Positions 35,634 to 44,898 of a stretch of 64,000 nucleotides of DNA are shown in pieces (positions within the stretch are counted from its first letter, which is position 1; each line of letters starts with the position of its first letter). Source of the DNA: Porphyrobacter sp. HT-58-2 (lineage in GTDB: Bacteria > Pseudomonadota > Alphaproteobacteria > Sphingomonadales > Sphingomonadaceae); NCBI RefSeq assembly GCF_002952215.1, contig NZ_CP022600.1, positions 2,790,001 through 2,854,000 on the forward strand, in the 5' to 3' direction. A program made the position numbers and the translations under genes. Below the pieces are notes generated by a model. That model was not told the DNA's origin, did no database searches, and saw only the letters and a list, made by a program, of their open reading frames with translations.

Positions 35634-36349
35634 ATCCGTCCGAGTCCGCCGAACACGCCGATCAGCACCGGATCGCGGGTGTCTTCGGGCCGCGCGCGGA
35701 TCGCGGCTTCCTCGCGCGCGATTTCGCCCCAGATGGCATCATCGACCTGCCGTCCGAAACGGTCGGCGACCCCGGCCACATCGACTCCTGTAAGCGAGCC
35801 CAGCGCCTGGCCCAGCAACGGATCGCGGCTCAGACGCATCGCCTGCCCCAATTCCGGCACCATTGCATCGATCAGTGCCGAACCCATCTCGGCGCGCAGG
35901 AAATCGCTCGCCGCGTTCGGGCCGCCGCGCACCAGATCGATGGCATTTTCCAGGCCGATCACCTGAATTGCATCGGTCACCACCGGCGCCGCGCGGAAGC
36001 TGGCGTCAATGGCGAGATTGGCAAAGCGGTCTTCCAGCTGATCCTTTACCAGCCCCGAGGTAAGAATACGCGAAAGCACATCGCCGCGCGCGCCCAGCAC
36101 CGAACCAAGGCCAAGCTGCGCAACCTGCTGATCCCAGAACCCGCCCGGCTCGGTCAGGCGCGCAAAAGCGTTCTCACTGGCGAGCAGCAGCATCCGGCGC
36201 ACTGCCTCGACCATGCTGAAGCCGCCAGTGGTGGCGCAGGCGGGCAAGAGCAGCAGCGTGCCAGCCCCGGCTGCACCCGCCAGCAGGCGGCGGCGGGTGA
36301 AGGACTGCGCGGCGGTGGTGACATTCACGGTCATATTGCGGGTCTCCAT
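35630..36349 (-). CDS. DUF4197 lipoprotein
   Basis: A 239-residue exported protein. The N-terminus combines a basic RRR motif (SFTRRRLLAGAAGAG) with a lipobox (LLPAC), so it is likely a Tat- or Sec-exported lipoprotein. The mature part matches the DUF4197 family: helical, with ENAFARLTEPGGFWDQQVAQ and a C-terminal VDDAIWGEIAREEAAIR region. Function unknown. Start 36349 (METRN) or 36334 (MTVNV). It is divergent from priA with 40 bp between starts. Confidence 0.8.
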   Translation of the reverse strand: METRNMTVNVTTAAQSFTRRRLLAGAAGAGTLLLLPACATTGGFSMVEAVRRMLLLASENAFARLTEPGGFWDQQVAQLGLGSVLGARGDVLSRILTSGLVKDQLEDRFANLAIDASFRAAPVVTDAIQVIGLENAIDLVRGGPNAASDFLRAEMGSALIDAMVPELGQAMRLSRDPLLGQALGSLTGVDVAGVADRFGRQVDDAIWGEIAREEAAIRARPEDTRDPVLIGVFGGLGRI

Positions 36350-36389
36350 GCTTGTCCTAGGCCTATGCCGATCTCCATATAACGCCAAG

Positions 36390-38558
36390 ATGAACCGGGT
36401 TCGCCTTCTTGTCCTGAACGCCGCACTAGGCCCGCTGGATTACCGCCTGCCGGACGGCGTTGACGCGCCTGCGGGCAGCGTGGTGATCGCACCCCTAGGG
36501 CCGCGCAAAGTGACGGGGATCGTGTGGGACGAGGGCCGTCTGCCGGGCGAGGACATCGCCTTTGAACGCCTGCGCCCGATTGTCGAAGTCCTGCCTGTCC
36601 CGCCGCTCCCTGCGCCGCTCAGACGGCTGATCGAATGGACCGCCGATTACTATTGCGCTCCGCTCGCCAGTGTCGCGCGCATGGCGCTGTCCAGCGGCGG
36701 CGCGCTCGGCGGGCCTGCCACCATGACCGAATACCGCCTGACCGGCAGCGAGGCGACCGGCAGGCTGACCGCGAAGCGCAAGACCGCCTTGGAGAAGCTC
36801 GCAGGCGAACAAGGCACCATGCGCGAACTTGCAGGCATGGCGGGCGTCTCGGAAGGCGTGCTGCGCGGCATGGCGGGTGCTGGCCTGCTGGAACCGGTGA
36901 CCGTGCAGATCGACCGGCCCTATCCGATCGCCGATCCCGATCACGCCCCACCTGATCTGTCCGACGACCAGCGCGCCGTCGCCGGCCGGTTGGTCTCAGC
37001 GGTGAACACCCGGGCCTTTGCCCCCTTTCTGCTCGACGGAGTGACGGGTTCCGGCAAGACCGAGACCTATTTCGAACCCGTCGCACAGGCGATCCGGCAG
37101 GGACGGCAGGTGCTTGTCCTCCTGCCTGAAATTGCGCTGACCGAGAATTTCCTGGCGCGCTTTGCCGCAAGGTTCGGCACGGCCCCGGTGCTGTGGCATT
37201 CGTCGCTCAAATCCACCGAGCGCCGCCGCGCATGGCGGGCGATTGCGAACGGAGAAGCGCAGGTCGTGGTCGGCGCGCGTTCGGCGCTGTTCCTGCCCTA
37301 TGCCAACCTTGGCCTGATCGTGGTCGATGAAGCGCACGAAGTCAGCTTCAAGCAGGATGACGGGGTGCGCTATAACGCGCGCGATGTCGCCGTGATGCGG
37401 GCGCGGTTCGAAGGCGTGCCGGTGGTGCTCGCCAGCGCCACCCCCGCGCTGGAAAGCCTGCACATGGCGGCGCAGGGAATCTACGAAAAGCTCGACCTGC
37501 CGAGCCGCTTCGGCGGGGCGAGCCTGCCTGCGGTGCGCCTCGTCAACCTGACGGAGGAAAAGCCCGGCAGCCAGCGGTGGCTGGCCGGGCCGCTGATCGA
37601 GGCCCTGCGTGACCGGCTGGACAAGGGCGAACAATCGCTGCTGTTCCTTAACCGCCGCGGCTATGCCCCGCTGACCCTATGCCGCAATTGCGGACATCGC
37701 TTCAAATGCCCTTCGTGCAGCGCGTGGCTGGTCGAACACCGCCTGTCGTCCCGTCTCGCCTGCCACCATTGCGGGTTCGAAACCCGGGTGCCGGACGCCT
37801 GCCCCGAATGCGGCGAGAAGGATTGCCTCGTGGCCTGCGGCCCGGGGGTAGAGCGCATCGCTGATGAAGTGCGCGACCTGTTCCCGGATGCGCGCGTGGC
37901 GCTGGCGACATCGGATACGCTGAACACGCCCGAGCGTGCGGCGCAGTTCATCGCCATGGCGCAAGACAAGGCGATCGACATCATCATCGGCACGCAGCTG
38001 GTGACCAAGGGCTTCCACTTTCCCGACCTGACGCTGGTGGGCGTGGTCGATGCCGACCTTGGCCTCGAAGGCGGCGACCTGCGCGCAGGCGAGCGCACCT
38101 TCTCCCAGATCGCGCAGGTCGCCGGGCGCGCCGGGCGCGGGGCCAAGCCGGGCGAGGTGCTGATCCAGACCCGCCATCCTGATGCGCCGGTGATCGCCGC
38201 GCTGGCCAATGGTGACCGCGACGCCTTCTATGCCGCCGAAACCGAAGGCCGCCGGGATGCGGGCGCGCCGCCCTTCGGGCGCTGGGCAGCGATCATCCTG
38301 TCCTCGGAGGACGAAAAGGAAGCCCGCGAGGCCGCCGTGCGGCTCGGGGATGTCCGGCCACGGCTGGCGGAGGTGCAGATCCTTGGCCCTGCCCCTGCCC
38401 CGCTGTCGCTGCTGCGCGGGCGCTATCGCTACCGTTTCCTCGTCAACGCGCGGCGCAGCGCCAATCTGCAAGCCGTTCTGCGCGACTGGATCGGCAGCAT
38501 CCGCTTTGCCCCCGGCGTGCGCGTGGGGGTGGACATCGATCCCTATTCCTTTGTGTGA
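36390..38558 (+). CDS. priA: Primosomal protein N' (PriA helicase)
   Basis: PriA restarts collapsed replication forks by reloading the replisome. The 722-residue protein has an N-terminal DNA-binding domain (MNRVRLLVLNAALGPLDYRL), Walker A DGVTGSGKTETYF near residue 218, the helicase box DEAHEVSFKQ near 313, and eight cysteines of the two zinc knuckles within 431-481 (CRNCGHRFKCPSCSAW, CHHCGF, CPECGEKDC). Start ATG at 36390; the open extension to 36213 overlaps the divergent gene and is not used. Confidence 0.96.
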   Translation: MNRVRLLVLNAALGPLDYRLPDGVDAPAGSVVIAPLGPRKVTGIVWDEGRLPGEDIAFERLRPIVEVLPVPPLPAPLRRLIEWTADYYCAPLASVARMALSSGGALGGPATMTEYRLTGSEATGRLTAKRKTALEKLAGEQGTMRELAGMAGVSEGVLRGMAGAGLLEPVTVQIDRPYPIADPDHAPPDLSDDQRAVAGRLVSAVNTRAFAPFLLDGVTGSGKTETYFEPVAQAIRQGRQVLVLLPEIALTENFLARFAARFGTAPVLWHSSLKSTERRRAWRAIANGEAQVVVGARSALFLPYANLGLIVVDEAHEVSFKQDDGVRYNARDVAVMRARFEGVPVVLASATPALESLHMAAQGIYEKLDLPSRFGGASLPAVRLVNLTEEKPGSQRWLAGPLIEALRDRLDKGEQSLLFLNRRGYAPLTLCRNCGHRFKCPSCSAWLVEHRLSSRLACHHCGFETRVPDACPECGEKDCLVACGPGVERIADEVRDLFPDARVALATSDTLNTPERAAQFIAMAQDKAIDIIIGTQLVTKGFHFPDLTLVGVVDADLGLEGGDLRAGERTFSQIAQVAGRAGRGAKPGEVLIQTRHPDAPVIAALANGDRDAFYAAETEGRRDAGAPPFGRWAAIILSSEDEKEAREAAVRLGDVRPRLAEVQILGPAPAPLSLLRGRYRYRFLVNARRSANLQAVLRDWIGSIRFAPGVRVGVDIDPYSFV

Positions 38559-38600
38559 TCGCTACTTTACAATAGCTTAGGCGGCGTTAACTTCGCGGGC

Positions 38601-40112
38601 GTGGTGCCCCGCCTCTGCCTGTTCGTGATGGCCCTGTGCCTTGCCTGGTGCTTTGCCCTACCTGTCCATGCCCAGGCCTGGCTCAGGGCCGAGAGCGATC
38701 ATTACGTCGTCCACGCCCGGCTCGACGAGGCGGAATTGCGCAGCCTGATGCAGTCGATCGAGGAATTCGACCGCGTGCTCCATGGGCTGATGCCGGCCGA
38801 AACGCGGCACGGGCGCAAGCCTGAGCTCTACCTCACCGACAGGCCCGCCCGGATCGCCCGCGCCGCCAATTTCGGCGCGAGCGCAGTGTGCCAGGACCAT
38901 GCCGAACTCCCGATCGCCTATGCGCTTTACACCACCGACCCGACCGGCGAGCGTGACCCGAGCGAGGTGTTCTACTGCCTGACCCAGTTTCACCTCGGAA
39001 ACGGCTTCTTCCGGCCCAAGCCGATGTGGGTGACAGCGGGCCTGTCGCATTACTTCGCGACCGCCTCGAGCAAGGAACGGGGCCTGTTCACAATCGGCAA
39101 GCCGCGCAGCATCCGCCCGATCCGCGGCATCACCAGCGCCGCAATGACCGAAGCGCTGATGGTGCGCTTCCGTCACCGCACCGAAGCCGAATATTCGCGC
39201 TTTCTCGACCTGAGCCGGGTGATCGCCAGCCCGCTGCTGATCGAGCCGCAATATGCCGGCGTGCTCGATCGCTACATTGATGCCTATGTGACCGGCCGCA
39301 GCATGGAAGACGCCGCGCGCGAGCTGGGGGATCTGGAAGCGCTGGCGACCGAGCTGGGCCAGCGGCGGATCGTCGCGCCGATGCGGCGGGTGCGGATCCA
39401 GCCGATGTTCGTCGCCGATGTCACTGTCCGCCGGATGGCGCGCGACGAAATTGCGCTGATAGACCTGCGCATCGAACGACTGCTCGAAACCCGGCTGAAT
39501 GCCAGCGCCCGCGAACTGGGCGAGCTGACCCGCCGCTTTCCCGACAGCGCGCTGGTCTGGTACGAATATGCCGCCGCTGAATATGCACGGGTGCAGAACA
39601 GCGATTTCGGCGGACGGCCGGTGTTTCGCGGCTTCGGCTTTTCCAATGGCGAGCTGATCGTCATGGCCAACCCCTATTCCGATGCCGAGGCGTGGCGTGC
39701 GGTCAACAAAGCCCTGTCGCTCGACCCCGATCTTGCCCCGGCGAGGCGGCTGCGCGCCGAGATCCTGCTCGCGCGGCTGGTGCGCGAAGGCAATCCCGAC
39801 GACCCGGCCGCCTATGACGAGGTGCGCGCGATGCTCGGCCCGCTGGCGCGCGCGCCGGAACGCGAGCCGCTCGCCGCCGCGCTCTATCACCAGTCCTATG
39901 TCGAACAGGACCGCGAGCCGCCCGAAGCCGCCCTTAATCAGCTCCGCCGCGCCTTTCTCGCCAATGCCGGGGTCGGCGATTTCCGCTATGCCTATGCCAC
40001 GGCGCAAAGCCGGCGCGGGGAGAAGAACGAGGCGCGCAGCCTGCTGATCTCGATGCTCAACGATCCCGCCTTTCAGGCCGCCGCCTTCCGCGCGCTGGAA
40101 GTGACGCAATAG
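38601..40112 (+). CDS. Exported TPR-like protein
   Basis: A 503-residue secreted protein of no named family. A signal peptide (LCLFVMALCLAWCFALPVHA) follows a GTG start (38601 or 38604). The first 250 residues resemble a DUF1570/gluzincin-like region (ESDHYVVHARLDE, KPMWVTAGLSHYFAT) but no HExxH zinc motif is present. The C-terminal 250 residues contain tetratricopeptide-like helical pairs (NASARELGELTRRFPDSALV, EAWRAVNKALSLDPDLAPAR). It may be a degenerate peptidase or scaffold in the periplasm. It starts 42 bp after priA. Confidence 0.75.
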   Translation: MVPRLCLFVMALCLAWCFALPVHAQAWLRAESDHYVVHARLDEAELRSLMQSIEEFDRVLHGLMPAETRHGRKPELYLTDRPARIARAANFGASAVCQDHAELPIAYALYTTDPTGERDPSEVFYCLTQFHLGNGFFRPKPMWVTAGLSHYFATASSKERGLFTIGKPRSIRPIRGITSAAMTEALMVRFRHRTEAEYSRFLDLSRVIASPLLIEPQYAGVLDRYIDAYVTGRSMEDAARELGDLEALATELGQRRIVAPMRRVRIQPMFVADVTVRRMARDEIALIDLRIERLLETRLNASARELGELTRRFPDSALVWYEYAAAEYARVQNSDFGGRPVFRGFGFSNGELIVMANPYSDAEAWRAVNKALSLDPDLAPARRLRAEILLARLVREGNPDDPAAYDEVRAMLGPLARAPEREPLAAALYHQSYVEQDREPPEAALNQLRRAFLANAGVGDFRYAYATAQSRRGEKNEARSLLISMLNDPAFQAAAFRALEVTQ

Positions 40113-40156
40113 GCACCGCGCGAAACCAAACCGGACGCTCGCGCGTAACCCTGCGC

Positions 40157-41713
40157 ATGACCGCTCCCGTTCTCGTGCCGATCCTCGGCGACCAGTTGTC
40201 GCATAACCTGAGCAGCCTCGATGGTCTCTCCCCCGCAAGCACCGTCGTGCTGATGATGGAGGTGTGGGACGAAGCGACCTATGTGAAGCACCATAAGCAG
40301 AAGATCGTGCTGATCTTTTCGGCCATGCGCCATTTCGCCGACGAGCTTCGGGCGGAAGGCTGGCAAGTCGATTACATCCGGCTCGACGATCCAGAGAACA
40401 CCGGCAGCTTCACCGGCGAGGTCGCCCGCGCGATCCAGCGCCACGCCCCTGGCGAAATCCGCGTCACGGAAAGCGGCGAATGGCGGGTGGCGCAAGCGAT
40501 GCTCGAATGGGAAGGCCGCTTCGCCTGCCCTGTCTCAATCCTCCCCGATACGCGGTTTGTGGCCACCCACGCCGAGTTCCGCAAGTTCGCGGAAGGGCGC
40601 AAGCACCTGACGATGGAGTATTTCTACCGCGAAATGCGCCGCAAGACCGGACTGCTGATGGAGGGCGACAAGCCCGTCGCGGGCGTCTGGAACCTCGACA
40701 GCGAAAACCGCGAACCGCCCAAGGCCGGATTGAAAGCACCCCCCACGCCGAAGTTCGCCCCCGATGCCATCACGCAGGAGGTGATCGCGCTCGTGGCTGA
40801 GCGCTTCCCCGACCATTTCGGCGACCTGGAACCCTTCGGCTGGCCCGTCACCCGCGCTGAGGCGCTGGAAGCTGCCGAAGCGTTCTTCGCGCGCAGGCTC
40901 GAAAAATTCGGCCCCTATCAGGACGCAATGGTGCATGGAGAGGACGATCTTTACCACTCGATGCTCTCGACCAGTCTCAATTGCGGGTTGCTCGATCCCC
41001 TCGAACTGTGCCGCGCCGCCGAAGATGCCTATAAATCAGGCAGGGCTCCGCTCAATTCCGTAGAGGGCTTCATCCGCCAGATCATCGGGTGGCGCGAATA
41101 TGTGCGCGGGTTTTACTGGCACCAGATGCCGGGGCTGGCTGAGGCGAACGAACTGGGCGCGACAAGGCCGCTCCCCGAATTCTTCTGGACCGGCAAAACC
41201 GACATGCGATGCCTTGCCGACTGCATCCGCACCACGCAGGAGGATGCCCATGCGCACCACATCCAAAGGCTGATGGTGCTGGGCAACTTCTGCCTCATCG
41301 CCGGGATTGATCCGCGGGCAGTCGCCGATTGGTATCTCGCGGTCTATGCCGACGCCTTCGAGTGGGTCGAGCTGCCCAATGTGGCGGGCATGGTGCTCTA
41401 TGCGGATGGCGGCAGGCTGGCGACCAAGCCCTATGCCGCGAGCGGCAATTACATCAACAAGATGTCGGACTATTGCGGCAAGTGCCGTTACAAGGTCAGT
41501 CAGAAGACCGGCCCCAACGCCTGCCCCTTCAACCCGCTCTACTGGCACTTCATGGACCGCAACCGCGCCCGCCTCGAAAGCAACCATCGCATCGGGCGCA
41601 TCTATGCCACCTGGGACAAGATGGGCGAGGCCAAGCAGGCCGAATATCTCCAGAGTGCCGAAAAATTCCTGGACAGCCTCGAACCCGCGCGCAAAGGCTG
41701 GGCGCGCGCCTAG
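40157..41713 (+). CDS. Fe-S cryptochrome/photolyase, prokaryotic (6-4) type
   Basis: A 518-residue flavoprotein of the FeS-BCP (PhrB-like) group. The N-terminus begins VLVPILGDQLSHNLSSLDG, the form typical of this group. C-terminal motifs for FAD and DNA are present (RQIIGWREYVRGFYW, HAHHIQRLMVLGNFCLIAGI), and a [4Fe-4S] cluster is suggested by Cys in SDYCGKCRYK and the later TGPNACPF, with a further Cys upstream. Such enzymes repair (6-4) photoproducts using light. Its stop overlaps the convergent CPBP gene (41710-41713). Confidence 0.9.
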   Translation: MTAPVLVPILGDQLSHNLSSLDGLSPASTVVLMMEVWDEATYVKHHKQKIVLIFSAMRHFADELRAEGWQVDYIRLDDPENTGSFTGEVARAIQRHAPGEIRVTESGEWRVAQAMLEWEGRFACPVSILPDTRFVATHAEFRKFAEGRKHLTMEYFYREMRRKTGLLMEGDKPVAGVWNLDSENREPPKAGLKAPPTPKFAPDAITQEVIALVAERFPDHFGDLEPFGWPVTRAEALEAAEAFFARRLEKFGPYQDAMVHGEDDLYHSMLSTSLNCGLLDPLELCRAAEDAYKSGRAPLNSVEGFIRQIIGWREYVRGFYWHQMPGLAEANELGATRPLPEFFWTGKTDMRCLADCIRTTQEDAHAHHIQRLMVLGNFCLIAGIDPRAVADWYLAVYADAFEWVELPNVAGMVLYADGGRLATKPYAASGNYINKMSDYCGKCRYKVSQKTGPNACPFNPLYWHFMDRNRARLESNHRIGRIYATWDKMGEAKQAEYLQSAEKFLDSLEPARKGWARA

Positions 41714-42609
41714 GCTCCTGCGGCGACGCCGCGGCGCGCCCACCAGGGGGCCATCACCTCGCCCGCCCTGACTGCGCGCCACACCATCCACGCGCCCGCC
41801 ACACCCCCGACCACCAGCGCGATGACCGAAGCCTCCAGCCCGAAGGCCCCGCCCGAAATCAGCGGATCGCCCACCAGTCGCGCGTCCACCAGTCCGTCGC
41901 CATCATAGCCCGAGACCGGCACGTCCCACACCAGCCCCTGCGTCACGTTCCAGCCAAAGTGCAGCCCCACCGGCAACCACAGGCTCCGCGTGAGCATATA
42001 GGCCCCGCCCAGCAGCGTACCCGCCACTGCCGCAATCGTCAGCCCTGACATCCAGGTTGCATTGTCGTTGCCCATATGCACCAGCCCGAACAGCCCCGAG
42101 GTGATAAACAGCGCCGCCCAGCTGCCGCCGAATTCCTCGATCCAGCGGAACAGGATGCCGCGGAAGATCAGCTCCTCGATGAAGCCTGCGTTGAACCCGG
42201 CCCAGAACAGGATGAACACCCAGCTTGTCATCCCGCCCCAGCCGTCGATCACATAGGCGCCGAGCAGGGCGGCAATGCCGACGATGAGGCTGAACAAGGC
42301 CCCCGCCCCGAACACACCCATCGCCAGATCGCGCGGAGCAGCGGCAAATGGCAGGTCGTCATGCTTGCGCGACCCCAGTCGGCGCAGCACCAGCTTCTGC
42401 AAGCCGATCAGGGCGACAATCAAGGTCACCGCCACCACCGGCTCCACAATATCCCAGCCGACCGGCTCGCCGAAGAACCCGCCGACGATATTGACAGGCA
42501 CCATCACGGCAGCAACCAGCGCCAGCGCGATCAGCATGGTGACAAGCGGAAAGTCGATGATCCGCTTCCAAAGCGGCGCGGGCGCGGGCGCGGTTTCGAC
42601 AATGTCCAT
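41710..42609 (-). CDS. CPBP-family intramembrane metalloprotease
   Basis: A 299-residue membrane protein with about eight helices. The CAAX-protease/bacteriocin-processing signature is complete: EELIFRG in FNAGFIEELIFRGILFRW, His in SGLFGLVHMGND, and HFGWN in LPVGLHFGWNVTQGLVW. These residues bind the catalytic metal. Its target is unknown. It shares overlapping stop codons with the photolyase gene. Confidence 0.9.
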   Translation of the reverse strand: MDIVETAPAPAPLWKRIIDFPLVTMLIALALVAAVMVPVNIVGGFFGEPVGWDIVEPVVAVTLIVALIGLQKLVLRRLGSRKHDDLPFAAAPRDLAMGVFGAGALFSLIVGIAALLGAYVIDGWGGMTSWVFILFWAGFNAGFIEELIFRGILFRWIEEFGGSWAALFITSGLFGLVHMGNDNATWMSGLTIAAVAGTLLGGAYMLTRSLWLPVGLHFGWNVTQGLVWDVPVSGYDGDGLVDARLVGDPLISGGAFGLEASVIALVVGGVAGAWMVWRAVRAGEVMAPWWARRGVAAGA

Positions 42610-42711
42610 GATTCGACAAGGCTCCCCAAGGCGTTACGCGGCAAGGATGGCGCAGCGGCAAGTCTTTGGCTAGGCCTTGGCGCTACACAACCCACGGGAG
42701 AGAGCGCCGCC

Positions 42712-43347
42712 ATGCTGACCATCCACCACCTGCGCCTGTCGCAATCCGAGCGTATCGTCTGGCTGGCCGAGGAGCTGGGGCTGGAATACGACCTGAAGCT
42801 CTACACCCGCCGCACCGACAACCGCCTCGCGCCCGACGACTACAAGGCGCTGCACCCGATGGGCATTGCGCCGGTCATCACCGATGGCGACTTCGTGCTG
42901 GGCGAAAGCGGGGCGATCATGGACTATATCGTCGCGAAATATGCCCCCGGCACGGCGCTGGTGCCGGGCGCGGATCACCCCGACTTTGCCGACCACCTGT
43001 TCTACTACCACTGGGCCAACGCGACCTTCATGACCAATGGCATGATGGCGCTGGTGGCGCAGTTCATGGGCGCGGCGGAAATGCCACCCTTCGTCGCCGA
43101 CCGGGTACAGAAGGGTTGGGCGATCGTCGAAAAACGGCTGGGCGAAGCGGAGTATTTCGGCGGCACGCAGCTGACCACGGCGGACATCATGATGGGCTTC
43201 CAGCTCACGACTTCGCGGGCGATGAGCGGCATGGGGATCGAGGGGATGCCCAATTTGCAGGCCTATCTGAAGCGCATCGGTGAACGGCCTGCCTACCAGC
43301 GCGCCATGGCGAAGTGCGAACCGGGGATGCCGCCGAAGCTCGATTGA
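42712..43347 (+). CDS. Glutathione S-transferase family protein
   Basis: A 211-residue protein with an N-terminal thioredoxin-like domain (MLTIHHLRLSQSERIVWLAE, then the glutathione-binding GIAPVITDGDFVLGESGAI) and an all-helical C-terminal domain (LTTADIMMGFQLTTSRAMS). Ser in SQSERI is the probable catalytic residue. The function is presumably glutathione conjugation or peroxide reduction. The start ATG at 42712 was chosen over an open extension covering the promoter gap. Confidence 0.9.
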   Translation: MLTIHHLRLSQSERIVWLAEELGLEYDLKLYTRRTDNRLAPDDYKALHPMGIAPVITDGDFVLGESGAIMDYIVAKYAPGTALVPGADHPDFADHLFYYHWANATFMTNGMMALVAQFMGAAEMPPFVADRVQKGWAIVEKRLGEAEYFGGTQLTTADIMMGFQLTTSRAMSGMGIEGMPNLQAYLKRIGERPAYQRAMAKCEPGMPPKLD

Positions 43348-43369
43348 GGGGGAGCGAACCCAATTCACC

Positions 43370-43392
43370 GTCAAGCCCGGGATTGACCCCGG
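43370..43392. repeat. Second copy of a REP-like 13-mer
   Basis: GTCAAGCCCGGGA (43370-43382), followed by TTGACCCCGG, forms GTCAA-N8-TTGAC. The 13-mer is shared with 24462-24474. It lies between the glutathione transferase and ogt. Confidence 0.45.
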
Positions 43393-43426
43393 AAGACGAT
43401 GGGGTTGGGAATGGAGCTGCCAGTAC

Positions 43427-43960
43427 TCAAAGCAACCCGCCCGCGGCAACCCCCTCCCGCCGCAGCAACTCCGCCTTGATTGCCAGCCCATAGGCATAGC
43501 CCCCCAGCGAGCCGTCGGCGGCGATCACCCGGTGGCAGGGGATCAGCACCGCGACGTGGTTCGCCCCGTTCGCCCCGCCCACCGCGCGGCTCGCCTTGGG
43601 GTTGCCCAGCGCGGCGGCGAGTTCGCCGTAGCTGCGGGTTTCCCCATGCGGGATGCGGCGCAGTTCTTCCCAGACCCTCTGCTGGAAGGCGGTGCCGTGG
43701 ACGTCGAGCGGGATTGCGGCGCTGCCGGGACCGGGCTGTTCGACCGCCGCCAGCACCTTCGCGAACAGATCACGGAAGGCCTCGCCCGCCGCGCGCAGTT
43801 CCGCCTTCGGGAACCGCGCCCGCAATTCCGCCTCGCCCTCTCCGAAGGCAAGGCAGCACACCCCCTTGTCGGTCGTCGCCACCAGCATCGGCCCGAGCGT
43901 CGTTGCCAGCACTGCCCAATGGATGCGCTTGGCTGTGCTACTGCTGTTCGCTCGTTTCAT
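43427..43960 (-). CDS. ogt: Methylated-DNA-protein cysteine methyltransferase
   Basis: Removes O6-methylguanine lesions by transferring the methyl group to its own Cys. The 177-residue protein has the helix-turn-helix region (FQQRVWEELRRIPHGETRSY), the Arg-Ala-Val-Gly finger (ASRAVGGANGANH) and the active-site PCHRV in VAVLIPCHRVIAADG. It follows the single-domain Ogt layout without an Ada metal-binding region. Confidence 0.93.
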   Translation of the reverse strand: MKRANSSSTAKRIHWAVLATTLGPMLVATTDKGVCCLAFGEGEAELRARFPKAELRAAGEAFRDLFAKVLAAVEQPGPGSAAIPLDVHGTAFQQRVWEELRRIPHGETRSYGELAAALGNPKASRAVGGANGANHVAVLIPCHRVIAADGSLGGYAYGLAIKAELLRREGVAAGGLL

Positions 43961-44088
43961 GGCTCACCTGCCTTTCGCTGCGGCCTGCAATTCCGATCGC
44001 TCCAGCGTGGCGCCAGACCCGTGCTTGCCCCCTTCCAGATCCCTGCCTGACCCCTGTCAGCCCTGCCTTGACCGGGCCTTGCGCGGCC

Positions 44089-44104
44089 TGTTTCACGTGG
44101 AACA
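44089..44104. other. parS-like centromere site
   Basis: TGTTTCACGTGGAACA; its reverse complement, TGTTCCACGTGAAACA, fits the established bacterial parS consensus TGTTNCACGTGAAACA exactly. It lies between ogt and an exported protein gene, 20 bp from the latter's stop. ParB binds such sites and loads SMC. No parA or parB gene is in the window; no second match was found. Confidence 0.8.
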
Positions 44105-44123
44105 ATCGGTTCTGCGCAGGCCT

Positions 44124-44792
44124 TCAGGGAACCAGCGCCAGGCTGGCGGCAATCGCCCGACTGCGCGCCTTCAACGTGTCGTCAGGCACCTCGCGCTTGG
44201 CATCGGCATAGGCGTGAACGGCGAAAACCTGCCCTTCGACCAGCGTCATGCAGGTGGCAAAGTTCATGACCTGGCTCAGCTCGCCGACGGAAACCTGAGC
44301 GCTGCCAAGGATATAGGCGCAGTCAGCATCGAAGCCTGCGCTGCGAGCGGCAGCCTCGCCGAGCTTCAGCGAATCGCCGGTTCCCGCCGAAAGATCCTTG
44401 CGCGCCTGATCCAATCCCGATTCAAACAGCTGTCCGCCCAATTCGTTTTCGAGCGTACGCGCCATCAGCGGGACGAAGATTGCCTTCGTCACGTTCACCG
44501 GCTTCGCCTTGCGCATTGATTTTATGAGAGAATAATCCTCGTACACCGCATCGCAACGCTGGATCGAGGCGTGGGTGAAATTGATCGTGTCGAAATCGGC
44601 ATAGGCTTCTGCAAGAGCAAGGTCGGCGCCTTCCGGCAGGCAGTAGCCTTCCGGCACAGCGAATGTGAAAGCCTTGTCCGCGATCTTGAAGGTTGCCCCG
44701 ACGCCCTCCTGCAACTGCGCCTGTTTCTGTGCCTGAGCAGGGCCGGACAGGGCCAGAACGCCAGTCGCTGCGAAGAGAAGCCATTTCGTCAT
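44124..44792 (-). CDS. Exported hypothetical protein
   Basis: A 222-residue secreted protein; start ATG at 44792, with signal peptide MTKWLLFAATGVLALSGPAQ. I recognise no family. The mature part has a conserved-looking GYCLPEGADLALAEAYADFD and two pairs of Cys (QRCDAVYED, DADCAYILG, NFATCMTLV) that could form disulfides. It is divergent from the membrane serine protease gene, with about 100 bp between them; a functional link is possible but unproven. A parS-like site lies just after its stop. Confidence 0.7.
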   Translation of the reverse strand: MTKWLLFAATGVLALSGPAQAQKQAQLQEGVGATFKIADKAFTFAVPEGYCLPEGADLALAEAYADFDTINFTHASIQRCDAVYEDYSLIKSMRKAKPVNVTKAIFVPLMARTLENELGGQLFESGLDQARKDLSAGTGDSLKLGEAAARSAGFDADCAYILGSAQVSVGELSQVMNFATCMTLVEGQVFAVHAYADAKREVPDDTLKARSRAIAASLALVP

Positions 44793-44898
44793 TGCCGTCG
44801 ATCCAGCCTTGCGTTGTTGATGTGATGCCCTGCCAATGCCATTGATCACATTGCGTTTCAATCGAGGCCTTTATCGCATGACGCCGACCGCCGAGATC

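Noticed and set aside
43427..44792. parAB genes near the parS-like site
   Set aside because: Flanking genes are ogt and an exported unknown; no ParA Walker motif or ParB helix-turn-helix is present in the window.
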